From positions 1 to 32,426 of the forward strand of contig CAYXDX010000011.1 in assembly GCA_964463865.1 (NCBI GenBank): DNA of 32,426 bases, in the 5' to 3' direction. The translations under genes and the position numbers were made by a program. The DNA is from Ferroglobus sp964463865 (GTDB lineage: Archaea > Halobacteriota > Archaeoglobi > Archaeoglobales > Archaeoglobaceae). The notes under the pieces were generated by a model. It worked only from the letters and a program-made list of their open reading frames with translations. It did not search any database and was not told the origin of the DNA. Positions 15,583 to 23,434 of the stretch are shown one piece after another. Position 1 is the stretch's first letter. Every line of letters starts with the position of its first letter.

Positions 15583-16796
15583 TCGGTAAGGAAGTGGAAT
15601 TTGAGGGACATTTAATAGATTCGCTAATACTGAGTAAGGCTCTCGATACGATACTCGACCTCGACGGAGAGTTCGAAATACTCGAGTTTAGAGTTGGGAG
15701 GAAGAAGGAGGAGCACAGCTACGCGAGAATATTCGTCGCGGGTAAGAATGAGGAGCACCTGAACAAGATCTTAAGAGAACTCCACAAGCTCGGTGCGAAG
15801 GAAATAAAAACGGAGGAAGTGAAGCTCGTGGAAGCGCCGGCTGACAAAGTCCTTCCCGAGGGATTTTACGTCACCACGAATCATCCGACCTACGTATTTT
15901 ACAACGGAAGGTGGCTCGAAGTGGAAGACATAAGCATGGACAGGGTAATAGCCATAAGAGACGGAAAAGCCGTTTGCATATCTCTAGACGAGGTGAGGAG
16001 GGGCGACAAAATAGTGGTCGGAGAGAGCGGCGTTAAAGTAGTTCCTCCGGAAAGGCCAAGGAGCTACTCTCCTTTCCAGTTTATGGGCGGCAGCGTGTCT
16101 TCGGAGAGGCCAACGGAAGAGATAATCGGCATAATCGCGAGGGAGATGGTGGAGTTAAAGAAAAAGGGTGGAAAAATAGCCGTGGTTGCGGGACCGGCGG
16201 TGAATCACACGGGAGCGAGAGAAGCTCTGGCGGCGATGATTCGCGACGGTTACGTAGATTTGCTTCTCTCGGGTAACGCGTTGGCAGTTCACGACATCGA
16301 GGCGTCAATTTTCGGAACTTCTCTCGGAATGGACCTGCACACCGGCAGACCGGTTCCGGGAGGCAACAGACACCACCTATACACGATAAGCAAGATCATA
16401 GCGGTGGGAGGAATCAGAAAGGCCGTGGAGCTCGGAATAATAAAAGACGGGATAATGTACGAATGCGTTAAGAACAACGTTCCGTTCATACTTGCCGGAT
16501 CGATAAGGGACGACGGACCACTTCCAGAAGTAATTACGGACGTTATGGAAGCCAAAAAGGCGATGAAGAGGGCGTTGAGAGGGATAGATATGGTTTTGAT
16601 GCTCGCGACGACGCTGCACAGCATAGCGGTGGGAAACCTTCTGCCCTCTACGGTGAAAACGATCTGCGTCGACATAAATCCGGCCACGGTTACGAAGCTG
16701 ATCGACAGAGGGACTGCTCAAGCAATCGGCGTCGTGACGGATGTCGGTTTGTTCTTGCCCAAACTGTATGAGAAGCTCAGGGAGTTGAGAGAATGA
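15579..16796 (+). CDS. Archaeal ornithine cyclodeaminase (LOR/SDH domain, TIGR00300 family)
   Basis: This 405-residue protein belongs to the archaeal family long annotated as a LOR/SDH bifunctional conserved domain (TIGR00300). A methanococcal member converts ornithine to proline and ammonia. The N-terminal domain (about 1-100) is the LOR/SDH-type ferredoxin-like part. The C-terminal half has a Rossmann-like fold with VVAGPAVNHTGARE, LLSGNALAVHDIEAS, GMDLHTGRPVPGGNRHHLYTI-type residues and VCVDINPATVTKL-like segments. The ATG at 15579 overlaps the preceding stop and is preceded by a G-rich ribosome site. It sits two genes from argB, so ornithine made nearby could be drawn toward proline. Confidence 0.88.
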   Translation: MIGKEVEFEGHLIDSLILSKALDTILDLDGEFEILEFRVGRKKEEHSYARIFVAGKNEEHLNKILRELHKLGAKEIKTEEVKLVEAPADKVLPEGFYVTTNHPTYVFYNGRWLEVEDISMDRVIAIRDGKAVCISLDEVRRGDKIVVGESGVKVVPPERPRSYSPFQFMGGSVSSERPTEEIIGIIAREMVELKKKGGKIAVVAGPAVNHTGAREALAAMIRDGYVDLLLSGNALAVHDIEASIFGTSLGMDLHTGRPVPGGNRHHLYTISKIIAVGGIRKAVELGIIKDGIMYECVKNNVPFILAGSIRDDGPLPEVITDVMEAKKAMKRALRGIDMVLMLATTLHSIAVGNLLPSTVKTICVDINPATVTKLIDRGTAQAIGVVTDVGLFLPKLYEKLRELRE

Positions 16797-17761
16797 AGAC
16801 GTATGCGGAAGCTGGAGTAGACATAAAGAAGGAGGAAAGGTCGGTAAAAAGATTGGTTTCCGCTTTGAAGTTTCGAAGGGACGGATTCGGGAAACCCGTG
16901 CTAACTAACCACTTCGCGAGCGTGGTGGACGTCGGATTCTTGCTCGCGATAACTACCGACGGCGTGGGGACGAAGATAAAAATTGCAGAGGCGGTCGGCA
17001 ACTTTAGAACTATAGGGATAGACTGCGTCGCCATGAACGCTAACGACCTAATGGCAGTCGGAGCCGAACCGATTGCGATGGTCGATTACGTAGCCACGAA
17101 CAGTCTTGACGAAAAGATCATGGAGGAGATCGGAGTGGGACTCAACGAGGGTTGCAGGATAGCCAACATGACGCTCGTAGGCGGAGAGACCGCAACTCTC
17201 GACTTCGTCAACGGTTGGGACCTCTCGGGGACCGCCATAGGGAGGGTTAAGAAACTGATAACGGGCGACAAAATAGTTGAGGGCGACGTAATCTACGCGT
17301 TTCCGAGCAGCGGAATACACAGCAACGGATTAACTCTCGTAAGGAGGCTGATAGAGTCGTCAGGGTTAAGCTACTCCGACAGATTCGAAGACAGAACTCT
17401 TGGCGAGGAGTTGCTGAAGCCGACCAGAATTTACGTAGAAACGCTGGAGATAATCGACAAATACGACGTCCACGGAATCGCGCACATAACCGGAGGTGGC
17501 CTTCTTAACCTCAAAAGGTTGAAAGATGTGAAGTTCGTAATAGACAGGCCACTCAAACCGCAGAAGATCTTCGAATTCATCCAAAAGCTCGGAGAGATCG
17601 ACGACAGAGAGATGTTCAGGACGTTCAACATGGGCATGGGCTACATGTTGATTTTGCCTGAAGATGAGGCGAAAGACCTCGAAAGAAATTACGACGGAAA
17701 GGTAGTGGGATACGTGGAGGAAGGCGAAGGAGTTTACGTAAAAGACCTGAGGATCGATTAA
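16793..17761 (+). CDS. purM: Phosphoribosylformylglycinamidine cyclo-ligase (AIR synthase)
   Basis: PurM closes the imidazole ring of aminoimidazole ribonucleotide in de novo purine synthesis. The 322-residue protein has the N-terminal YAEAGVDIKKEE, ATP-binding TTDGVGTKIKIA (about 54-65), CVAMNANDLMAVGAEP, LVGGETATL, SSGIHSNGLTLVR and the C-terminal HITGGGLLNLKR. All are family hallmarks. It is last in the argB operon, with a 4-bp ATGA overlap upstream. Its stop interlocks with the stop of the convergent HDAC-like gene through a shared TTAA. Confidence 0.96.
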   Translation: MKTYAEAGVDIKKEERSVKRLVSALKFRRDGFGKPVLTNHFASVVDVGFLLAITTDGVGTKIKIAEAVGNFRTIGIDCVAMNANDLMAVGAEPIAMVDYVATNSLDEKIMEEIGVGLNEGCRIANMTLVGGETATLDFVNGWDLSGTAIGRVKKLITGDKIVEGDVIYAFPSSGIHSNGLTLVRRLIESSGLSYSDRFEDRTLGEELLKPTRIYVETLEIIDKYDVHGIAHITGGGLLNLKRLKDVKFVIDRPLKPQKIFEFIQKLGEIDDREMFRTFNMGMGYMLILPEDEAKDLERNYDGKVVGYVEEGEGVYVKDLRID

Positions 17762-18585
17762 CTTTTCAAAACATCTATTATTCTCGGCCAGATATATTTT
17801 CCGACGTTTTTGTTGGCTCCGCCTCCGTCGAGGATTACGTATTTGCCTTCACACACTTTTTCCGCCAATCGCTTTACCTCTTTAGCGAGCTCGATGTAAA
17901 CGTCTTCGCTCAACCCCAAGCTGCCGTAGTCGTCTCTGTGAGTGTCGTGTCCTAAGAAGTGAACGATCATCTCAGGCTTAAAGTCCTCGATTACGGGAAA
18001 AATGTTCCTGACTTTTTCGAGGTAACCTTCGTCGCTATCAACATCGCTCACGCTTACGCACATCTTCGTCTCGCTCTCTTTTCTTCCACCCCAGCAGAAG
18101 CACACGTGCAGAACGTCGTCGTCACCTCTTAAAACGTCTCTGTCGCCGTCCCCGTGATGCGCGTCGGTGTCTATTAAAGCGAGCCTCCTCAGTCCGAGCT
18201 CCCTTAACCTCAGGAGAGCTGGACCTATGCATGAGAGATAAGTCCCTCCCCACGCCGACGATCTCGAAGCGTGGTGACCTGCGGCGACGAGAAAAACGAC
18301 CGCGTTGCTCAGTTCCCCTCTCCAGACCATTTCGCACGCTTTGGCGGTTCCTCCCACCGTTAGCCTCGCTCCGCTGTAATACCAGAACTTCTTTTGATCT
18401 TCGACGAAGTCTTTCGTGTGAACTTTCAGCAGCAAATCTTCCGGAACTGGTTCGGGCTCGACTACTCTTATTTTCGGATCTTTCGACAGTTCTTCTACGA
18501 TCTCATCGAAACCTTCGTATCTGTCTCCTATTATTGGCCAGTCCTTCCCGATAAACTCTCTGTGGAAGAACACACCCGTCGTCAT
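17758..18585 (-). CDS. Histone deacetylase/acetylpolyamine amidohydrolase-fold protein lacking the catalytic tyrosine
   Basis: A 275-residue arginase/deacetylase-fold protein. It keeps the active-site His pair in AAGHHASRSS (His104, His105) and the zinc ligands Asp141 and His143 in IDTDAHHGDGDRD. The third ligand is Asp214 in LGHDTHRDDYG. Where class I HDACs have the transition-state Tyr (GGGGY), this protein reads GGGAN with Ala at 257. It may have low or altered deacetylase activity, or act on a different amide. I use the ATG at 18585 because the fold begins TTGVFFHREF right there. An in-frame TTG at 18639 with an overlapping GAGGTGAT is an alternative. The gene converges on purM. Confidence 0.85.
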   Translation of the reverse strand: MTTGVFFHREFIGKDWPIIGDRYEGFDEIVEELSKDPKIRVVEPEPVPEDLLLKVHTKDFVEDQKKFWYYSGARLTVGGTAKACEMVWRGELSNAVVFLVAAGHHASRSSAWGGTYLSCIGPALLRLRELGLRRLALIDTDAHHGDGDRDVLRGDDDVLHVCFCWGGRKESETKMCVSVSDVDSDEGYLEKVRNIFPVIEDFKPEMIVHFLGHDTHRDDYGSLGLSEDVYIELAKEVKRLAEKVCEGKYVILDGGGANKNVGKYIWPRIIDVLKS

Positions 18586-18639
18586 ATGTTGAACGTTGCA
18601 AAATTTTTCGGAAAACTTTTTGGTTGAGGGTATGGTCAA

Positions 18640-18748
18640 TCACCTCGCACAAAACCAAGATGCGAGAAATACGTATGCAGGGGAAAACCTGAACTACGCA
18701 TCATCGCAGCATTAATAACTCCGAGAGTGCGTAAAATTCAACTACGAA
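18640..18748 (+). other. Intergenic region upstream of tRNA-Arg with a possible hairpin
   Basis: No coding frame is seen. GATGCG (18659-18664) can pair with CGCATC (18697-18702), and CAGG (18678-18681) with CCTG (18688-18691) inside it. This leaves a nested but loosely closed hairpin. A TTAATAA element near 18711-18720 may be the tRNA promoter. The hairpin is weak evidence of a small RNA or an attenuator. Confidence 0.25.
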
Positions 18749-18820
18749 GCCCCCGTGGGGTAGTGGACATCCTGGGGGTCTCCGGAACCCCAGACCCGGG
18801 TTCGATTCCCGGCGGGGGCG
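18749..18820 (+). tRNA. tRNA-Arg, anticodon CCG
   Basis: The 72-nt cloverleaf has a 7-bp acceptor stem GCCCCCG/CGGGGGC, a D-arm with A14, G18, G19 and A21, and an anticodon stem GGGGT/ACCCC. The loop CTCCGGA has anticodon CCG at 18782-18784, reading arginine CGG. The T-arm is CCGGG-TTCGATT-CCCGG. The discriminator base is G and CCA is not encoded. A20 and C35, both arginine identity elements, are present. The D-stem has a G-U pair at 10-25 and a U-U mismatch at 13-22. No intron is apparent. A short T run follows at about 18840. Confidence 0.92.
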
Positions 18821-18912
18821 CTTATCCTAAAACCCTAAAATTTTCGCTACACGCGTTTCAAAAGATTTAACAGTGTCAACGACTTTTTCCCACTTGTAAT
18901 CTGGATAAAAAC

Positions 18913-18921
18913 ATTTTTTAA
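18913..18921 (+). promoter_or_regulatory. TATA-like box of the PAP2-like gene
   Basis: ATTTTTTAA is centred 26 bp before the ATG at 18943, so transcription should begin at or beside the start codon. No ribosome-binding sequence lies between. Confidence 0.55.
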
Positions 18922-18942
18922 CGATGTTCAGAGTTCGCGTTT

Positions 18943-19533
18943 ATGCTGAACTTCGCTCAACTGATGGAGATCTACGACGACGTGTTCAACCCGCTGTATT
19001 ACATGCTCTTCTGTGCGCTGATAGTTGTGCACTACGACGCAAAAAGAACCGGCAAGCTGAAAGAAGCGTTGCTCGTTACGATCGTAGCGTATACTGTAGC
19101 CATCTCGACTTACTCTCTCTGGCATTTAGTGAGGAATCCTTCGACGCCGCAGTGGGTAGAAGACATGCTCGCTGTTTCAGGATTGGCTTTAGCCACGCTC
19201 ATCGGCTTTTACGCCGTTCGTAAGAACATTTACGACGGATTGGTGAAACTGGGTCTTCTCGTCCTTGCCGCCCTGACGGTTCCCTACGCGATGATAAGCG
19301 TGTTCTGGAACATTTCCGGGCACGTAGCCTATACTACTGCGCCCACTCTCTTTCTGACGAGGATAGACAAGAAGTTCTACCCGCTGATGGCTGTTCCGCT
19401 GCTAATGGTCGTTAACAGGCCGATCGTGGGGGCGCACAGCTGGGAAGAGTCGGTAGCTGGCTTCGTGTTGGCGTCCGTCGTCACTCTTTATGTGACGAGT
19501 AGGTATAAGCAGCTACTATCTTTTGGTGAGTGA
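18943..19533 (+). CDS. PAP2-like integral membrane protein
   Basis: A 196-residue membrane protein with about five or six hydrophobic segments, near residues 17-32, 43-62, 76-92, 101-122, 145-158 and 172-186. SGH at 125-127 matches phosphatase motif C2. Residues 158-173 fit the spacing of motif C3 (SR-x5-H-x3-D-x3-G), but with Asn for Ser and Glu for Asp and with His165 in place. The upstream C1 lysine-arginine motif is not evident. It is therefore a diverged type 2 phosphatidic acid phosphatase-like protein whose activity is uncertain. Lipid or isoprenoid phosphate is the natural substrate class. It is a single-gene unit after the tRNA. Confidence 0.65.
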   Translation: MLNFAQLMEIYDDVFNPLYYMLFCALIVVHYDAKRTGKLKEALLVTIVAYTVAISTYSLWHLVRNPSTPQWVEDMLAVSGLALATLIGFYAVRKNIYDGLVKLGLLVLAALTVPYAMISVFWNISGHVAYTTAPTLFLTRIDKKFYPLMAVPLLMVVNRPIVGAHSWEESVAGFVLASVVTLYVTSRYKQLLSFGE

Positions 19534-19580
19534 GTGCGACGCAGCTTTCTTGTCCGAACGGCAAAATCTCGGAGGTCAAA

Positions 19581-19628
19581 ATGTGTTCTACGGATTTGCA
19601 GGCGACATTATGCCAAACAAAAATTTAA
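19581..19628 (+). CDS. Possible 15-residue micro-ORF with strong ribosome site
   Basis: In the 104-bp gap between convergent genes a near-ideal GGAGGTC (19571-19577) sits just before an ATG that opens a 15-codon frame ending in TAA. The predicted peptide has two cysteines (Cys2 and Cys11). No promoter is obvious apart from read-through from the PAP2-like gene, which ends 47 bp upstream. It may be chance. Confidence 0.2.
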   Translation: MCSTDLQATLCQTKI

Positions 19629-19637
19629 AAATGGAGA

Positions 19638-20189
19638 TCACTTCTTCAGCATTTTTATGAACTCTCTCATCAGGGCCGGTAAGTCTGGCCACGCTCTGCT
19701 CGTGACGAGGTTTCCGTCAACGACGACTTCTTCGTCTTTGTAGTCGGCTCCGCAGGATGTTAGATCGGGCTTAACGGCGACGTAGCACGTTGCCGTCCTT
19801 CCCTTCAGCAACCCGTAAGCTGCGAGTATTTGCGGACCATGGCAAATGGCTGCTACTGGCTTGTTCGCCTCGAAGAAGTGTCTAACGATCTTTTCGAGTT
19901 CCGGGTAGGTTCGGATGTATTCCGGCGCTCTACCTCCGGGGATGAACAGTCCGTCGTATTCTTCCGGTTTAACTTCAGAAAATGTCAGGTCTACCCACCT
20001 AAAGAGGTAGCCTTTCTTTTCCGTGTACGTTTCCCAGCCTTCTTCGAAGTCGTGGACGACTGTGTGAAGCTCTTTTTTGCTCGGCGCGGCTACGTGAACT
20101 TCGAATCCCTCCTCCTTCAGCCTGTAGTACGGGTAAAAAATCTCCAGCGCCTCTACGGCGTCTCCGGCTATAATCAAAACTTTAGCCAT
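19638..20189 (-). CDS. DJ-1/PfpI family protein
   Basis: A 183-residue class I glutamine-amidotransferase-like protein. The nucleophile Cys lies in AICHGPQILAAYG (about residues 114-126). FIPGGRAPEYIR supplies the conserved Glu-containing strand, and the C-terminal VTSRAWPDLPAL is typical of PfpI-like proteins. Known relatives are intracellular proteases, deglycases/glyoxalases or chaperones, so the exact role is open. The ATG at 20189 has a TATA-like box about 26 bp upstream. It converges with the PAP2-like gene over a 104-bp gap. Confidence 0.92.
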   Translation of the reverse strand: MAKVLIIAGDAVEALEIFYPYYRLKEEGFEVHVAAPSKKELHTVVHDFEEGWETYTEKKGYLFRWVDLTFSEVKPEEYDGLFIPGGRAPEYIRTYPELEKIVRHFFEANKPVAAICHGPQILAAYGLLKGRTATCYVAVKPDLTSCGADYKDEEVVVDGNLVTSRAWPDLPALMREFIKMLKK

Positions 20190-20210
20190 ACAAAAAATAC
20201 GACATTATAG

Positions 20211-20218
20211 CTTATAAT
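20211..20218 (-). promoter_or_regulatory. TATA-like box of the DJ-1/PfpI gene
   Basis: ATTATAAG on the minus strand is centred about 25 bp before the ATG at 20189, consistent with a leaderless transcript. It lies within the 38 bp between this gene and the upstream PAS gene, so the DJ-1 gene probably has its own promoter. Confidence 0.45.
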
Positions 20219-20227
20219 CGTTTTGCC

Positions 20228-21565
20228 TTACATATATCTTTTCAAAAACTCTCTGACTTTTTCCGACTCGATCCATCCCCTGTCGATCTCTCTCAGGATG
20301 TTCCGAATCTTTTCGACCTGTCTCGTTATTATCTCCGAAATCAGCTCTCTTGGTAGCTGAAGCTCAGTAGCGAGGGAGATTGGTGTGAGCGCGTTTTTAA
20401 TCTCATCCACGAGAACTGCGAACTGGTAAATGTTCTCCTCGATTCTTTCGAACGCTCTCCTCTTCGCTTCGTCGAGTTCGAAAGTTTTGAGAGCAAAAGA
20501 TATGTCCGAAGCCAGCGTTTCAAGAATTGACACCTCCTCGCGAGTCAGGTTTCCCCTAAAGCGCACGGTTATAGCTCCGACTACGCGCTCGGTCTTAAGT
20601 GGTAGGGCCAAGGCCTCGACGCTTACGTCAGCGGAGCCTCTGTCTAATTTACCGCACGAGAACAAGAAATTGCCGTCGTCGAACAGGTCTATTCGCACGG
20701 CTACGCACTTCGGAACTTCGAGCAGCTTTCTGCAGACTCTCTTTAGCAGCCTTTTCTTGTCGGTCTCGTAATCGATTAACCTCTCAATTTCGATCAGGAT
20801 CTTGAGAAACGTCTCCTTGTTTTTTAGCTCCGTAACGTCTCTACCGATTATGAGGGCGAACTTCTCGTTTGCGACTCTCATCGGGAGGATGCTCACGGAG
20901 TAGTGCTTTCCGCCCCAGCTCTCTTCGAACGTCGACTGTCTGCCGTTCAGGATCGCTTGCTTTATGCAGCGAATCCACTTTCTCGCGACCTCTTCTGGGA
21001 AGAGCTCTTCGATTTTCCTGCCCACCGGATTTGTTTTGAAGCTCTCCATCATCGTCGGGTTTGCTTCCACAACCGTGCCGTCTTCGGAGACTATTCCAAC
21101 GACGTTTGGCGAGTTTTCGAATATCGCTCGATACTTCTCTTCCTTCCTTTTCAGCTCCTCCTGGAGGTTCGTCGTTAACTTCTTGTCGGTAACGTCCTGA
21201 ACGAAGTGTAGAAAAACTCTTTTCCCGTTTTTCGTCCTCATGTTGAGCGGATAAATCGACGATTTAATCCATAAACCGGTTCTTTCGTCGAACAGTTCCC
21301 GTTCGATCGGCACGTAACCTCTTTTAATCGATTCTTCGAGCGGACATCCGGGATAAGGTTCTTCCGCGCCGTGGATGACTGCTGGGCAGTATTCACCTAC
21401 TATCTCCTCGACCTCTTTGCCGAACACCTCTCTAACTTTTTTGTTCGCGTGCAGTATCACGTGATCTTCGTCGACGAGCATGGCGTAGAACGGAAGGTTT
21501 TCGAGTATTTGTTCGACGATCTTCAGAGTCTCTTGGGTCAGTTCGATAGTGGCACCTCCTCGCAC
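20228..21565 (-). CDS. PAS-PAS-GAF sensor protein without a kinase ATPase domain
   Basis: A 445-residue cytoplasmic sensor. PAS1 covers about 18-130, with AMLVDEDHVILHANK and a GEYCPAVIHG...CPLEES block. PAS2 covers about 140-250, with IFENSPNVVGIVSEDGTVVEANP. A GAF-like domain covers about 262-370. The last 75 residues are helical (FAVLVDEIKNALTPISLATEL, IDRGWIESEKVREFLKRY) and resemble a HisKA dimerization helix, but lack the phosphoacceptor His. No HATPase domain follows, so it is not a conventional histidine kinase. Ligand unknown. The start is GTG at 21565, with a TATA-like TTATATT at 21595-21601 on the minus strand. A GGAGGTG just inside the gene leaves some doubt about the start. Confidence 0.85.
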   Translation of the reverse strand: MRGGATIELTQETLKIVEQILENLPFYAMLVDEDHVILHANKKVREVFGKEVEEIVGEYCPAVIHGAEEPYPGCPLEESIKRGYVPIERELFDERTGLWIKSSIYPLNMRTKNGKRVFLHFVQDVTDKKLTTNLQEELKRKEEKYRAIFENSPNVVGIVSEDGTVVEANPTMMESFKTNPVGRKIEELFPEEVARKWIRCIKQAILNGRQSTFEESWGGKHYSVSILPMRVANEKFALIIGRDVTELKNKETFLKILIEIERLIDYETDKKRLLKRVCRKLLEVPKCVAVRIDLFDDGNFLFSCGKLDRGSADVSVEALALPLKTERVVGAITVRFRGNLTREEVSILETLASDISFALKTFELDEAKRRAFERIEENIYQFAVLVDEIKNALTPISLATELQLPRELISEIITRQVEKIRNILREIDRGWIESEKVREFLKRYM

Positions 21566-21651
21566 TTTTGTTTTTAATAATCATGATAGTCATGAATATA
21601 AGGTTTTTGATACTTTTTTGTAAGTCAATAAAACACATGTAATAATATTAG

Positions 21652-22488
21652 TTAAATAATTTTGGTGACCTTCAGGCTTACGTCGAAGTTCTCGACGCTG
21701 TGCGTTAGAGCACCAACGCTTATCACATCGACGTCGAGTTTCGCGTATTCTTCGATGTTGCTTTCGTCGATTCGTCCGGAAACTTCGATCACCACTTTGT
21801 TTCTCAGACCGCTCCTTTTCAGAGCGTCGATGATGTCTTTTGCTTTATCGGGGCTAACGTTGTCGAGCATTATTACGTCAGCCCCGAGTTTCGCCGCTTT
21901 CACGGCCGATTCGACGTCGGAAACTTCGACTTCCACTTTTTTGTAGATGCTGAACTTTTTCGCTTTCGTAATCGCCTCTTCGAGCGAAACTATCGCGAGG
22001 TGATTGTCTTTTATCAGAATGGCGTCGCTGAGGGATAACCTGTGGACTTCTCCGCCTCCTATCGCCACGGCTTTTTTGTCGAGCTTTCTCAAACCCGGAC
22101 AGGTCTTTCTCGTAGCAGCCACCCTGACTTTTGGATTTACTGTTCTCACCTTTCTGACGAGCCTCCTGGTTTTGGTTGCGATTCCGCTCATCCTTCCGAT
22201 AATGTTCAGCACCGTTCTTTCGAGCAGCAGAATCGTCTTCGCGTCGCCCCTTACCTCAGCTAAAACTTCTCCAGCTTTAACATCATCCCCGTCGCGCTTT
22301 TTGAGGTCTACGCGTAATCCGAAAAACTCGAACAGCTTTTTCGTTTCTTCGAGTCCTGCGACGACACCTTCCTGCTTCGCGACGATGACGGCTTCGCACT
22401 CCACGTTTGGAATTATCGCTTCGCTTGTAACATCTCCGTGCGGTGCATCCTCTTCGACGAACCTCAGCAAATCGCGTAGCCCCAGCAT
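21652..22488 (-). CDS. nadC: Nicotinate-nucleotide pyrophosphorylase (quinolinate phosphoribosyltransferase)
   Basis: NadC converts quinolinate and PRPP to nicotinate mononucleotide, CO2 and PPi. The 278-residue protein shows DAPHGDVTSEAI near the N-terminus, LNIIGRMSGIATKTRRLV, RVAATRKTCPGLRKLDKKAVAIGGGEVHR, LIKDNHLA, ADVIMLDNVSP and EVSGRIDESNIEEYA. All are typical. It is the last gene of the nadX-nadA-nadC operon. The ATG at 22488 follows a GAGAGGTC ribosome site and lies 25 bp after nadA. An 86-bp AT-rich gap with no gene separates it from the PAS gene downstream. Confidence 0.97.
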   Translation of the reverse strand: MLGLRDLLRFVEEDAPHGDVTSEAIIPNVECEAVIVAKQEGVVAGLEETKKLFEFFGLRVDLKKRDGDDVKAGEVLAEVRGDAKTILLLERTVLNIIGRMSGIATKTRRLVRKVRTVNPKVRVAATRKTCPGLRKLDKKAVAIGGGEVHRLSLSDAILIKDNHLAIVSLEEAITKAKKFSIYKKVEVEVSDVESAVKAAKLGADVIMLDNVSPDKAKDIIDALKRSGLRNKVVIEVSGRIDESNIEEYAKLDVDVISVGALTHSVENFDVSLKVTKII

Positions 22489-22513
22489 GACCTCTCAACC
22501 AAATTTGCCCGGG

Positions 22514-23425
22514 TTAAGACAGTTCGAGCATTCTCTCTATAGCCCTCCTTGCTCTTGAAGCTATGTCTTCGGGAACTACTACCTCGTGCCGTTCGTTCTG
22601 GAGAGAGTCGTAAACGCTTTGTAGGGTGATCTTCTTCATGTTGACGCAAAATACGTCTTTTGCCGGGTGGAACTTTTTGTTCGGATACAGCTTCTTCAAC
22701 CTGTAGCACATCTCTCTTTCGGTGAACACCACCCACTCGTCGTGTTTGCACGCGTTTTTGACCATTCCTCCGGTGGAAGCTACGAGGTCGGCACTCATCC
22801 AGACTTCCTTTCTGCACTCCGGGTGGGCGACGATTTTAGCGTTCGGATAAGTCTTTCTTGCGTTTTCGACGTCTTCGATTGTGAACCTGACGTGGAGTGG
22901 GCAGTGTCCGAACGACGGGACGGGAATTATTTTCTTTTCCGGAACCCTGCTCTGAACGAACTCCGCCAGGTTTTTGTCTGGTCCGAATATTATTTCGCTG
23001 GCGTCGAGTTTGCGGACGATGTCTACCGCGTTGGCAGATGTGCACACGACATCTGCAAACGCTTTGCACTCGGCGGTGGTGTTAACGTAGAGAACGACTT
23101 CCGCGTTCGGATGGTCTCTCTTAGCTTCGACGATCATGTCTACCGTGAGCATCTGCGCCATCGGACACACAGCTTCTTTGACGGGGTGCAAGACCTTCTT
23201 CTTCGGATTGAGTATCTTCGCGGTTTCCGCCATGAAGTCCACGCCGCAGAAGACTATTACGTCCGCGTCTACCTCTCGGGCTTTTCTTGATAGCTCCAGC
23301 GAATCCCCGACGAAGTCTGCAACGTCTTGAACTTCCGGTCTCTGGTAGTTGTGAGCGAGTATTATCGCGTTCTTCTCCTCTTTTAGCTTTTCTATTTCAC
23401 CGATCAGCTCCTCCTGACTTTTCAC
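22514..23425 (-). CDS. nadA: Quinolinate synthase
   Basis: NadA condenses iminoaspartate with dihydroxyacetone phosphate to quinolinate, using a 4Fe-4S cluster. The 303-residue protein has Cys87 (AVCPMA), Cys174 (GHCPLH) and Cys260 (DVFCVN). Their spacing equals that of the three cluster cysteines known for the Pyrococcus enzyme (83, 170, 256). Other hallmarks are LAHNYQRPEVQDVADFVGDS and VYVNTTAECKAFADVVCTSAN-like residues. The start is GTG at 23425, directly after a GAGGTGGT ribosome site and 9 bp past nadX. It is the middle gene of the NAD operon. Confidence 0.97.
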   Translation of the reverse strand: MKSQEELIGEIEKLKEEKNAIILAHNYQRPEVQDVADFVGDSLELSRKAREVDADVIVFCGVDFMAETAKILNPKKKVLHPVKEAVCPMAQMLTVDMIVEAKRDHPNAEVVLYVNTTAECKAFADVVCTSANAVDIVRKLDASEIIFGPDKNLAEFVQSRVPEKKIIPVPSFGHCPLHVRFTIEDVENARKTYPNAKIVAHPECRKEVWMSADLVASTGGMVKNACKHDEWVVFTEREMCYRLKKLYPNKKFHPAKDVFCVNMKKITLQSVYDSLQNERHEVVVPEDIASRARRAIERMLELS

Positions 23426-23434
23426 GTTACCACC

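Noticed and set aside
18586..18639. N-terminal extension of the HDAC-like protein from TTG at 18639
   Set aside because: GAGGTGAT overlaps that TTG rather than preceding it at a usable distance, and the 18 extra residues are unlike the family; the issue is not fully settled.
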